Assembly (NCBI GenBank): GCA_019415985.1
Contig: DXYE01000072.1
Location: forward strand, 1 to 13,584
From: Clostridiales bacterium
GTDB taxonomy: Bacteria; Bacillota; Clostridia; Oscillospirales; CAG-272
Length of the DNA stretch: 13,584 bases
Reading direction: 5' to 3'
Shown: one piece after another, positions 1-6,177 of the stretch
How positions within the stretch are numbered: position 1 is the stretch's first letter
Layout of the letters: every line of letters begins with the position of its first letter
Translations under genes and position numbers: made by a program
The notes under the pieces: generated by a model
Databases searched by the model: none
The model's input: the letters and a program-made list of their open reading frames with translations, nothing else
What the model was told of the DNA's origin: nothing

Positions 1-34
1 CAATATTGTAGATATTATAAAAAATGAATTGGCA

Positions 35-62
35 TTAATAAAAACAAAAAATTAAATATAAT
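35..62 (+). promoter_or_regulatory. Probable sigma-A promoter of the 5' structured RNA
   Basis: A perfect -10 box TATAAT lies at 57-62. A 4/6 match to the -35 box, TTAATA, lies at 35-40, giving a 16-nt spacer. A better -35 hexamer, TTGGCA at 29-34, is 22 nt away and too distant. Flanking DNA (1-60) is very AT-rich, like an UP element. The predicted start is near the GGG at 68-70, just before the first helices of the RNA described next. Confidence 0.5.
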
Positions 63-67
63 ACATA

Positions 68-404
68 GGGAATCTTCAAGAAACTTCAATATTGGAGGAT
101 TACAGCAAACACATTTGGCGGAAGAGAGCGCACTTCTATACTCTCCTATCAGGAATATCGTGCCTCCTGCGGAGCTTCATTCTCTATCAGCAAGAGAAAA
201 CTACATGCCCGAGAAATTGCCGTCAAGGTGACTACCCCCTTGGACCGCTAAAGCGGCTATCCATACAGATGCTTTGCATATGTGGTGGACATTGCCGTCT
301 GTAAACGGTTTTGACAAACCGTTCGCCGCCAGTAAGCCTGAAAATAGAAATAAACATAATCCTCTGTATGGCTGTAAAACCATACGGAGGATTTACTGTT
401 TTAT
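68..404 (+). ncRNA. Candidate structured non-coding RNA or riboswitch-like leader, family unknown
   Basis: This stretch has a promoter in front, a terminator at its end and many possible helices, but no convincing coding frame. Helices seen directly: TGGCGG 116-121 with CCGCCA 326-331 (long-range closure); GAGAG 124-128 with CTCTC 141-145; TTCTCT 180-185 with AGAGAA 193-198; CAAGG 224-228 with CCTTG 238-242; CCGC 245-248 with GCGG 253-256 around a TAAA loop; ACAGA 265-269 with TCTGT 298-302 enclosing ATGC/GCAT 269-279; AACGGTTT 304-311 with AAACCGTT 316-323 around a TGAC loop. The terminator spans 358-393. I compared it from memory with tmRNA, RNase P RNA, SRP RNA, T-box, and cobalamin, lysine, glycine and c-di-AMP riboswitches, and saw none of their conserved cores. 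The raiA RNA class of Firmicutes is a possibility I cannot confirm. Exact ends are inferred. Confidence 0.45.
358..393 (+). terminator. Intrinsic terminator of the 5' structured RNA
   Basis: A 14-bp stem pairs AATCCTCTGTATGG (358-371) with CCATACGGAGGATT (380-393) around an 8-nt loop, followed by the T-rich TACTGTTTTAT. The only non-Watson-Crick pair is T365 with G386, a wobble in the rightward RNA but a C-A mismatch in the leftward one. This supports rightward transcription. The 3' arm contains GGAGGATT, which also occurs at 94-101. Confidence 0.7.
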
Positions 405-770
405 GCGAACCGCACTATCCGGCCGCTTTTATCAGGCGCCGAACGATCGAACGCGAGGTCTCGAATCTATTAAAAAGAGGGATTTATACCGAATAACAAA
501 GAGCGGCGTAGTTCCATACTCTACTGTTTTCATCCTGACCACTTTCTTACAGGCGCCAATCTTTTCATAGACAGGTAATTTACCGGCCCGCTTTTTTGTC
601 ATGGAAAATTTGCATTGGTGCAGAGCTTCCGATCTGCGTAATTCAGGATCCATACGGATTGCTGAAAATCAAGTGTTCAAAGCCGCAGCGCCTGCTGCCC
701 GATTCTAACAGAGGCTTTCAATAAAGATATAAAATGGAATATGAAGTGAGACTTTTTATTAAGGCTGTGG
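405..770. other. Intergenic stretch without a recognisable gene
   Basis: Between the terminator and the sigma factor promoter I see no convincing gene. A 55-codon frame starts at ATG 403 and ends at 570, 12 nt after a GGAGG that lies inside the terminator stem. It is rich in rare-type codons (several CGA, ATA, CTA) and resembles nothing I know. An antisense frame at 432-653 is equally unconvincing. The 8-mer CAGGCGCC is repeated at 433-440 and 550-557. Confidence 0.5.
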
Positions 771-776
771 TATAAT
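768..776 (+). promoter_or_regulatory. Extended -10 promoter of the sigma/anti-sigma operon
   Basis: TGGTATAAT at 768-776 is a perfect -10 hexamer with the TG extension. No good -35 hexamer lies 16-18 nt upstream, as is common for extended -10 promoters. Initiation near 783 would leave a leader of about 40 nt before the ATG at 822. Confidence 0.6.
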
Positions 777-808
777 AAGTGTAAGGACTGTGGAGCTTAC
801 GTGAGTTT

Positions 809-815
809 AAGGAGG
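809..815 (+). promoter_or_regulatory. Ribosome binding site fixing the sigma factor start at 822
   Basis: AAGGAGG at 809-815 lies 6 nt before ATG 822. An in-frame GTG at 801 would place this site inside the coding region, so ATG 822 is preferred. Confidence 0.85.
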
Positions 816-821
816 CGTCCG

Positions 822-1373
822 ATGAAGAACGGCGCAGGTAGCTACCGCCGTTTCCTGGATGGCGATGAAAGCGCTTTCGATGATCTGTTGGCGTTGTATC
901 AGGAAAATTTAATATTTTTTATAAACCGTTATGTTCATAACATCACGGTGGCAGAGGATTTGGCGGCCGATGTGTTTCTGGACCTGATTGTACATAAACA
1001 CCGGTATAATTTTAAGACTTCTCTGAAAACGTACCTTTTTATGATTGGCAGAAGCCGCGCTCTGAATTATTTGAAGAGAGAAGGGCGATGCCGCACTGTG
1101 GAGATCTCAGAAGCCGGAGAGCTGATACAGGAGGAAACGGTCTTTGAGGAGCAGATTTTAAAGGAAGAAGAAAAGCAAGTCCTTTTGCGGGCTATGCGTG
1201 CGCTTCCGGAAAATTATCAAACCGGTCTTCACCTGGTTTACTTTGAGAATATGTCATATGAGGAAACCGCACGTGTGATGAAAAAGAACCTGAAGCAGGT
1301 CAAAAACCTGGTATATCGAGCAAAGAAAGCGCTGCGTTCCATCTTGGAAGGGGATAAGCAGGGTGAAAAATGA
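822..1373 (+). CDS. ECF-type sigma-70 family RNA polymerase sigma factor
   Basis: This 183-residue protein has the two-domain layout and length of extracytoplasmic-function sigma factors, which direct RNA polymerase to a small regulon, usually in response to envelope signals. Region 2 covers about residues 18-88, with AEDLAADVFLDL (region 2.2) and a basic aromatic stretch ending in RALNYLKRE (2.3-2.4, -10 recognition). A linker of about 33 residues leads to region 4 at about 120-176, where LPENYQTGLHLVYFENMSYE and the helix KNLKQVKNLVYRAKKALR form the -35-binding helix-turn-helix. No C-terminal extension is present. The stop codon overlaps the next ATG (ATGA), so the two are translationally coupled, typical of sigma/anti-sigma pairs. 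I cannot assign an ECF subgroup. The start rests on the ribosome binding site at 809-815. Confidence 0.92.
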   Translation: MKNGAGSYRRFLDGDESAFDDLLALYQENLIFFINRYVHNITVAEDLAADVFLDLIVHKHRYNFKTSLKTYLFMIGRSRALNYLKREGRCRTVEISEAGELIQEETVFEEQILKEEEKQVLLRAMRALPENYQTGLHLVYFENMSYEETARVMKKNLKQVKNLVYRAKKALRSILEGDKQGEK

Positions 1374-1963
1374 GAAACAGGGATGAATTTAAGGCGCTCA
1401 TCTGGGAAAAGAAGAGAGCCTACTATGAAAGGAAAAAAAAGCAAAGAAGGCGTATTGTTTTTACACTTCTTCCGGCAGCCGTGTGCTTTTTCCTTTGCAT
1501 TCTTTTATATAGGGACGGTATACAGTCTATACAGTCGAATCCAAGCCTTCAGCTGCACGGTTCGATTACAGAGGATACGCATGTTGATTTTAGTACCGGA
1601 ACCGATTCTTATGGTGAACAATTCCCATCGTTCATTGTTGGCAACAGCAACCCTCATATCGCTGTTGCGGCCTGGTTGAGAAATCCTTCCGGCGACGAAT
1701 GGAACTGTGAGGAGCCCGTGCAGCTTTATAACTGCTTCGAGCTTCTGAGGGAGTATGCGAACGCGGATGCATCCTCTGGAGCCATACCCGGGGAGGATGC
1801 ACGCGTCTATACCGCTGTTTTTACTTTTCGGGACGGAGGGAGCGCGACCTATGAATACCGAAAAGACGGATATATTCGTGTTGACGGGGGGCGCTGGATG
1901 ATGATAAAGAACGGGAACAGTGCCGAGGCGGAGAGCAGAATTATGGATTTTTTTGATGAATAA
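1370..1963 (+). CDS. Single-pass membrane protein, probable anti-sigma factor
   Basis: I do not recognise the family of this 197-residue protein. It has a short, strongly basic N-terminus (residues 1-28, ending in a KKKQRRR cluster), one hydrophobic segment at about 29-47 and about 150 residues that should lie outside the membrane by the positive-inside rule. The outer part has a beta-rich, aromatic C-terminus (AVFTFRDGGSATYEYRKDGY) and two cysteines near residues 110 and 119. ATGA overlap with the upstream ECF sigma gene makes an anti-sigma role likely. Oddly, the cytoplasmic part is too short for a standard zinc anti-sigma domain and has no HxxxCxxC motif, so sigma binding would need another mode. 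It could instead be a sensor or accessory membrane protein. The coding call is firm; the function is inference from context. Confidence 0.8.
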   Translation: MRNRDEFKALIWEKKRAYYERKKKQRRRIVFTLLPAAVCFFLCILLYRDGIQSIQSNPSLQLHGSITEDTHVDFSTGTDSYGEQFPSFIVGNSNPHIAVAAWLRNPSGDEWNCEEPVQLYNCFELLREYANADASSGAIPGEDARVYTAVFTFRDGGSATYEYRKDGYIRVDGGRWMMIKNGNSAEAESRIMDFFDE

Positions 1964-2002
1964 ATTTAATAAATTTTAGGAAGAACAGTAGCTTGTACCA
2001 AT

Positions 2003-2028
2003 ATACAGGATTTTAATGCGACCTGTAT
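2003..2028 (+). promoter_or_regulatory. Hairpin between the anti-sigma gene and the serpin gene
   Basis: ATACAGG (2003-2009) pairs with CCTGTAT (2022-2028) around a 12-nt AT-rich loop, followed by TTAAATTG. It is a 7-bp stem without a clean U-tract. It could be a weak terminator of the sigma operon or part of the serpin leader. No convincing sigma-A or ECF promoter for the serpin was found in this 117-nt gap, so the serpin may be read from upstream. Confidence 0.3.
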
Positions 2029-2080
2029 TTAAATTGCGTTATATCCAATCCGAAAACCATACAGAAAAGAGGAAAAGTCA

Positions 2081-3343
2081 ATGAAAATCATGAAATTGAA
2101 AAAAAGAACAGCGGCGGGCGTCTTTGCAGCGTTACTCCTTTTGGCAACGTGGCTGAATACTGTCGGATGCTCTATGAATGCCAATGCCGCGGATTTAATG
2201 GAAGGAATTCGCGCGGGAAACGTAACAGGAAAACAGGCGGATGCCGCATTCATTTCAGAAAGCGCGAATTTTGCGATAGAGCTGCTGCAAAGTACGGCCG
2301 AAAAGGACACAAATACGACGATTTCGCCTCTGTCTGTCATGCTGGCGCTTGCCATGACCGCCAATGGAGCGGCGGGTGAGACGAAAAAACAGATGGAGGA
2401 AATCCTTGGGGGAGATATCCCGTTGGAAACGCTTAACGAATATTTGTATGCTTATATAAAGGCTCTTCCATCCGAGGATAGCTCAAAGCTGCAGATTGCC
2501 AATGCCGTATGGTTTCGAGATGGTATGAATGTCAGCCGCGATTTCCTGCAGAAAAATGCGGATTATTTTCAGGCGGATGCATACAGGTCGGCTTTTGATG
2601 AACAGACGGTACGGGATATCAACAAATGGGTTAAGGATAAGACCGATGGAACGATAGAAAAAATCATTGAAGGAGATACAATCGATGCGGCTGCGATGAT
2701 GTATTTGATCAACGCGCTTTCGTTTGATGCGGAATGGGAGAACGTCTACGAAAAAACGGATATACGTGCCGGAATTTTTCATACAGCGAACGGAGCGGAA
2801 CAGTCCGTTGAAATGATGTGTTCAACCGAATACGGGTATATAGACGATGGACGGGCGACAGGCTTTATCAAGCCGTACAAAGGAAATCATTACAGCTTTG
2901 CCGCGTTACTGCCAAACGAGGATATAAGCCTTGACGCCTATATCTCCTCTCTGAACGGCGACAGCTTTGTCAAAAGCATAGAAAACGCAAAGGCGAATCG
3001 TGAAGCCGTATGGTCGACCATGCCGAAATTCAGCTATGATACCGAGCTGGAGCTTCGTGAGGCTTTGTCGGCCATGGGCATGGCGGCGGTGTTTGACAGT
3101 CAGAAGGCGGACTTTTCTATGATCAGTGAAGACGATTTGTATGTCAATCAGGTCCTGCATAAGACTCATATTTCAGTCGACGAACTCGGCACAAAGGCCG
3201 GCGCGGTTACTGCTGAAATAATGCTCGGCGCTGCATTTATTGAAAACACAGTGACGCTGGATCGTCCGTTTCTGTACGCTATTATAGACAATGCAACAAA
3301 CCTTCCGGTTTTCATGGGGACAGTGACGAATTTTGAAGGCTGA
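2081..3343 (+). CDS. Serpin-family serine protease inhibitor, predicted lipoprotein
   Basis: This 420-residue protein is a serpin, a suicide inhibitor whose reactive loop inserts into its own sheet after cleavage and traps the protease. Residues 1-29 form a signal peptide (KLKKR, hydrophobic core 11-25) ending in TVGC, a lipobox-like site with Cys30, so the mature protein is probably lipid-anchored outside the cell. The serpin fold fills about 55-418. The serpin signature VTLDRPFLYAI at about 392-402 fits the PROSITE pattern exactly. The loop hinge GTKAGAVTAE begins at residue 370 with small residues at P15-P9, as in inhibitory serpins. Counting from the hinge puts P1-P1' at Ala384-Ala385, suggesting elastase- or subtilisin-like targets, uncertain by one residue. 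AAGAGGA at 2067-2073 is 7 nt before the ATG. It lies directly downstream of the sigma/anti-sigma pair, its possible regulator. Confidence 0.93.
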   Translation: MKIMKLKKRTAAGVFAALLLLATWLNTVGCSMNANAADLMEGIRAGNVTGKQADAAFISESANFAIELLQSTAEKDTNTTISPLSVMLALAMTANGAAGETKKQMEEILGGDIPLETLNEYLYAYIKALPSEDSSKLQIANAVWFRDGMNVSRDFLQKNADYFQADAYRSAFDEQTVRDINKWVKDKTDGTIEKIIEGDTIDAAAMMYLINALSFDAEWENVYEKTDIRAGIFHTANGAEQSVEMMCSTEYGYIDDGRATGFIKPYKGNHYSFAALLPNEDISLDAYISSLNGDSFVKSIENAKANREAVWSTMPKFSYDTELELREALSAMGMAAVFDSQKADFSMISEDDLYVNQVLHKTHISVDELGTKAGAVTAEIMLGAAFIENTVTLDRPFLYAIIDNATNLPVFMGTVTNFEG

Positions 3344-3356
3344 GCACGTGTCATAT

Positions 3357-3380
3357 GCTTTTGAAAGAGATATCAAAAGC
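3357..3380 (+). terminator. Weak terminator-like hairpin after the serpin
   Basis: GCTTTTGA (3357-3364) pairs with TCAAAAGC (3373-3380) around an 8-nt loop, 14 nt after the serpin stop codon. The following GGCAATTCTT is only partly T-rich. It may end the serpin transcript, alone or together with the stronger hairpin just downstream. Confidence 0.35.
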
Positions 3381-3391
3381 GGCAATTCTTC

Positions 3392-3428
3392 TCCATGGCG
3401 TCGCAGTCTTTGACTGCGGTGCCATGGA
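3392..3428 (+). repeat. 17-bp near-perfect hairpin with a TTT loop
   Basis: The arm at 3392-3408 (TCCATGGCGTCGCAGTC) pairs with 3412-3428 (GACTGCGGTGCCATGGA) around a 3-nt loop. The only two non-Watson-Crick pairs, G3400-T3420 and T3401-G3419, are G-U wobbles in the rightward RNA and mismatches in the leftward RNA, suggesting the structure acts in a rightward transcript. No U-tract follows, so it is not a standard terminator. It may protect the serpin mRNA 3' end or be an interspersed palindromic repeat. Confidence 0.6.
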
Positions 3429-3567
3429 TCTGTTTCGGCATGCTTGAACGATATACTGCTGCAGAATGCGGTTTTGAGCCTGTGTTTTTGATGCGCTGCC
3501 TGAGGCATTGCTCATGTTGTTGATTTGCCGTTGCGCCGGGGCAGTAGAATTCGATAGGTGCTGTGGG

Positions 3568-3596
3568 TTGAAAAATTTATAGAAATGGCTTATAAT
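3568..3596 (+). promoter_or_regulatory. Consensus sigma-A promoter upstream of the DNA glycosylase gene
   Basis: TTGAAA (3568-3573), a 17-nt spacer and a perfect TATAAT (3591-3596) make a strong housekeeping promoter. Transcription should start near 3603. The first clear gene begins at 3911, so the transcript would carry a leader of about 300 nt. Confidence 0.75.
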
Positions 3597-3602
3597 ATAT
3601 AG

Positions 3603-3910
3603 AAGATTCAAATATATGAGCTTTTTTATACGGTTATTTCATTCAGTAAAATTCAAGCTTGATTTGAACCGGTGAGAAAAACGCAGTGAAAATCCCCTGC
3701 ACAGTTTTGGTTTATCCATTTCTGTAGTGTACAGCCCACGGTCGCTTTACGGTGATGAAACTATATGCCGTGCATATCATCACGTATAATCATATGAAGA
3801 TGCAAAATTCAAGTGATGAAACGTCGTTTCATAGACGAAAATTCCGCAGAACAGTCGGATTTTTTGCATCTGCAACAATTTGGAGTTTGTATCCACTGAG
3901 GGAGCAGCAG
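3603..3910 (+). promoter_or_regulatory. Long leader of the glycosylase gene with several inverted repeats
   Basis: The leader contains three structures. A bulged hairpin combines GTGATG 3752-3757 with CATCAC 3778-3783 and ATATGC 3763-3768 with GCATAT 3772-3777, with a CGT loop. A perfect palindrome, ATGAAACG-T-CGTTTCAT, lies at 3816-3832. A terminator-like element at 3838-3864 has AAAA and TCCG pairing with CGGA and TTTT around a 9-nt loop, with one T-T mismatch, then further Ts. A second TATAAT sits at 3785-3790 without a good -35. The leader may hold an operator or attenuator; which one is not clear from sequence. Confidence 0.4.
3898..3904 (+). promoter_or_regulatory. Ribosome binding site fixing the glycosylase start at 3911
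   Basis: GAGGGAG at 3898-3904 lies 6 nt before ATG 3911. A longer open frame reaches back to GTG 3752, but those 53 extra residues overlap the leader inverted repeats and have no counterpart in the family. Confidence 0.8.
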
Positions 3911-4789
3911 ATGATCGAAATTACCGTGAGACATTTTCAATTAAAAAAAATTGCAGAGTCAGGCCAATGTTTTCGCTGGCGTGAGCTCTCTCCTGATCGT
4001 TATGGAATACCTGCGGCCGGCGGTTATCTGACAGCATATCAGCCAAATGAAGGTACGCTGCAGCTGGACTGTACACGGAAAGCATACGATACATATTGGT
4101 GTAATTATTTGGGCCTCAGAGATGATTATGACCTTTTTTTTGAGGCGGCTGTAGAGGAGAGCGGGACCTATCTATATAAAGCCGCGGTGGCAGCAGATGG
4201 TGTCAGAATATTGACACAGGATTTGTGGGAAACGATGGTCAGCTTTCTTGTCAGCCAAAATAACAATTTGCCGCGGATCACCAAAACGATTGCAAGGATG
4301 TGCGAATGTCTCGGGAGGCCTCAAAGGCATGCCGACGGCACTCTTTATTACGCCTTTCCTGAGCCGGAGGCTCTTCTGGATTGTTCCGTTCTGCGGAAAT
4401 TGGGCTTGGGTTATCGGGATAAGTATATTGCTTCTCTCGCATCGGATGTCCAAAGTCAACGAATAGATCTGAAGGCTCTCAGATCCATGACAACATCGGA
4501 TGTATGCAGTTATCTGAAAAATATTTCAGGCATAGGAGAAAAAGTGGCAAATTGTATTATGCTTTTCGGTCTGCACCGTTTGGAGGCTTTTCCTGTGGAT
4601 GTGTGGATCAGGAGAATCATAAACGAGCAATATGGGGGATGTTTTCCGCTCGAACGCTTCGAGGGCTTTGCCGGTGTGATTCAGCAGTTTATCTTTTATT
4701 ATGCACAGCACCAAAAGACGGAGGATTCTTTGAAGAAAACGCTGTCGAGTGGTGAAAAGGCGGGTAAGACAATCGAATTCAGCGCCTGA
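3911..4789 (+). CDS. 8-oxoguanine DNA glycosylase/AP lyase, OGG1 type
   Basis: This 292-residue enzyme belongs to the HhH-GPD superfamily and should excise 8-oxoguanine opposite cytosine and then cleave the abasic site, in base excision repair. The N-terminal OGG domain covers about residues 1-105, beginning MIEITVRHFQL and including the typical SGQCFRW at 17-23. The glycosylase core contains SQNNNLPRI (115-123), matching the SSNNNIARI element of human OGG1 that contacts the opposite cytosine. The helix-hairpin-helix ISGIGEKVANC carries the catalytic Lys211 (human Lys249), and FPVDVW carries the catalytic Asp230 (human Asp268). Length and start match bacterial OGG1-type proteins. It stands alone, read from its own promoter, and ends before a strong terminator. 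An AlkA-type 3-methyladenine role is less likely because the lysine is present. Confidence 0.93.
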   Translation: MIEITVRHFQLKKIAESGQCFRWRELSPDRYGIPAAGGYLTAYQPNEGTLQLDCTRKAYDTYWCNYLGLRDDYDLFFEAAVEESGTYLYKAAVAADGVRILTQDLWETMVSFLVSQNNNLPRITKTIARMCECLGRPQRHADGTLYYAFPEPEALLDCSVLRKLGLGYRDKYIASLASDVQSQRIDLKALRSMTTSDVCSYLKNISGIGEKVANCIMLFGLHRLEAFPVDVWIRRIINEQYGGCFPLERFEGFAGVIQQFIFYYAQHQKTEDSLKKTLSSGEKAGKTIEFSA

Positions 4790-4946
4790 AATTTGAGCGG
4801 CCCAAAGGATTTACGACAAAAGGATGCGGGAAAATCAAATATTCAGATAGCTCCAAATGCACAAATGTACTGTAGGTGAGCCGAACCGAGATCGGACTGA
4901 CAGGAAATGTGGTTTTTCATCGGAGACACCAAATAAAGTACAATAG
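4790..4946. other. Non-coding downstream region of the glycosylase gene
   Basis: This is the 3' untranslated region of the glycosylase transcript before its terminator. I see no open frame, promoter or strong repeat in it. Confidence 0.5.
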
Positions 4947-4979
4947 AAAAAGAATCGGATATTTTATCCGATTCTTTTT
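4947..4979. terminator. Symmetrical bidirectional terminator between convergent blocks
   Basis: AAAAAGAATCGGATA (4947-4961) pairs perfectly with TATCCGATTCTTTTT (4965-4979) around a TTT loop. The A-rich 5' arm and T-rich 3' arm give a U-tract on both strands. It can end the rightward glycosylase transcript and the leftward galM transcript, whose stop codon lies 82 nt away. Confidence 0.88.
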
Positions 4980-4985
4980 TGGCCT

Positions 4986-5003
4986 ACAGCTCCTTTGAGC
5001 TGT
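4986..5003. repeat. Small hairpin between the terminator and galM
   Basis: ACAGCTC (4986-4992) pairs with GAGCTGT (4997-5003) around a CTTT loop. On the leftward strand it lies between the galM stop and the bidirectional terminator and has no U-tract of its own. Confidence 0.4.
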
Positions 5004-5060
5004 TGTAAGATACGGCAAACGTGTCAGACAGCCCAAGAACTTATATGTTTTTCCGAGGGT

Positions 5061-6095
5061 TCAGGAAGAAAAGCACAGAAGGGTCGTGTAATCATAAAGC
5101 TCACCGGGATGCAGAACCGCTTCCCCCCTATTGGGACTGTTCGGCGCGAATTGGGTTTCCAGACATAACGCATGATTCGCTCTTTGCGGTACACCATTCT
5201 TAAACGGCAAGGGACCATTCATGAAATTGCCCGTATATAGCTGCATACACGGTTTATCCGTGTAAAGAGTCATAGAGAGGTTTTCCCCTGATAGAACGGC
5301 GGCTCTGGAGAGTCTTTTCCCCTCATGGACGACCGTTTTTACGGGAGAGAGATAAAAATTATGGTCATAACCGCCGGCAATTTTCAGTTGTGGATCCTGA
5401 CACTGAAAATCCCGACGAATTTTTTTTGCAGAGCGAAAATCAAAGGGCGTGCCATCTACAGCAATACGGCGGCCTGTCGGCAGCAGCGTGTCATCAATTT
5501 CCGCAAAAGCTTGCGCGTCTATTTGCAGCGAATGATTGAGTATATCACCTGAGGCATATCCGTTTAAATTAAAATAGGAATGGTTGGTTATGTTCAAAAT
5601 GGTGGAACGATCCGCAATTGCCCTGTAATGTATGGAAAATTGTTTTTCTCGCAAAATGTAAGTCACTTGGATACAGACAGTACCAGGGTAGCCTTCCTCA
5701 CCATCCGGCGAGATCAAAAAAAGCGACAGCCCCTCAAAATCATTGCCGGAAAAGGGAGATGCCTTCCAGATTTTTCGGTCAAACCCGATTTCTCCGCCAT
5801 GTAGATGCGTTATACCGTTTTCATTTGTGGCAAGCTGATATTTCGTTTCATCCAGTACAAAGGAACCGCCGCGGATTCTGTTGGCGTACCGGCCGATGAC
5901 GGCGCCCTGATATCCTGAGCTGTTTTGGTAAGCCTCAAGTGTATCATATCCACATACAATATCGACACCATCAATGATTATGCTCTGGATTATGGCACCG
6001 TAATTCAGTATCGTAACAGATATAGAGCCGCATTTCAGGGTGTATGCGGCAACACTTCTGCCGTCCTCAAGAGTTCCGAATGCTGTTGTTTTCAT
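5061..6095 (-). CDS. galM: Aldose 1-epimerase (mutarotase)
   Basis: This 344-residue cytoplasmic enzyme interconverts the alpha and beta anomers of galactose and other aldoses, feeding the Leloir and other sugar pathways. The length is normal for GalM. Active-site elements are in the expected order: GRYANRIRGG with the substrate-binding Arg73, THLHGG at 96-101, NHSYFNL with the catalytic acid His172, GYDHNF with Asp244, and CLETQ with the catalytic base Glu313. The beta-sandwich framework motifs (TILNYGAIIQS, SPDGEEGYPG) are present. The start at 6095 is preceded by a GGAAAGGAA site. It has its own consensus promoter and is not next to other galactose genes, so it is probably a stand-alone housekeeping mutarotase. 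It ends before a bidirectional terminator. Confidence 0.95.
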   Translation of the reverse strand: MKTTAFGTLEDGRSVAAYTLKCGSISVTILNYGAIIQSIIIDGVDIVCGYDTLEAYQNSSGYQGAVIGRYANRIRGGSFVLDETKYQLATNENGITHLHGGEIGFDRKIWKASPFSGNDFEGLSLFLISPDGEEGYPGTVCIQVTYILREKQFSIHYRAIADRSTILNITNHSYFNLNGYASGDILNHSLQIDAQAFAEIDDTLLPTGRRIAVDGTPFDFRSAKKIRRDFQCQDPQLKIAGGYDHNFYLSPVKTVVHEGKRLSRAAVLSGENLSMTLYTDKPCMQLYTGNFMNGPLPFKNGVPQRANHALCLETQFAPNSPNRGEAVLHPGELYDYTTLLCFSS

Positions 6096-6137
6096 AAATT
6101 CCTTTCCTTTCCCTTTTTAATCAGAAAGCGGATACCC

Positions 6138-6166
6138 ATTGTAGCGAAAACCTTTCAATTTGTCAA
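6138..6166 (-). promoter_or_regulatory. Consensus sigma-A promoter of galM
   Basis: Read leftward: TTGACA (6166-6161), a 17-nt spacer and TACAAT (6143-6138). Transcription should start near 6131, giving a leader of about 36 nt. Confidence 0.85.
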
Positions 6167-6177
6167 GGCCTTACAGA

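Noticed and set aside
92..304. 70-codon rightward frame inside the candidate RNA
   Set aside because: It begins with a non-ATG codon, is rich in Cys and Arg, and its whole length is occupied by complementary RNA segments.
437..480. tRNA-like or attachment-site-like stretch around GAGGTCTCGAATC
   Set aside because: Resembles a T-arm only superficially; no acceptor, D or anticodon stems could be built around it and no integrase is nearby.
432..653. 73-codon leftward frame in the 5' intergenic region
   Set aside because: No visible ribosome binding site or promoter, no recognisable family, and it overlaps another equally poor frame on the opposite strand.
801..821. GTG 801 as the sigma factor start
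   Set aside because: The AAGGAGG at 809-815 with 6-nt spacing clearly serves ATG 822; starting at 801 would put it inside the gene.
3752..3910. 53-residue N-terminal extension of the DNA glycosylase
   Set aside because: It overlaps inverted repeats, has no matching family sequence, and GAGGGAG at 3898-3904 fits ATG 3911, where the family's typical N-terminus begins.
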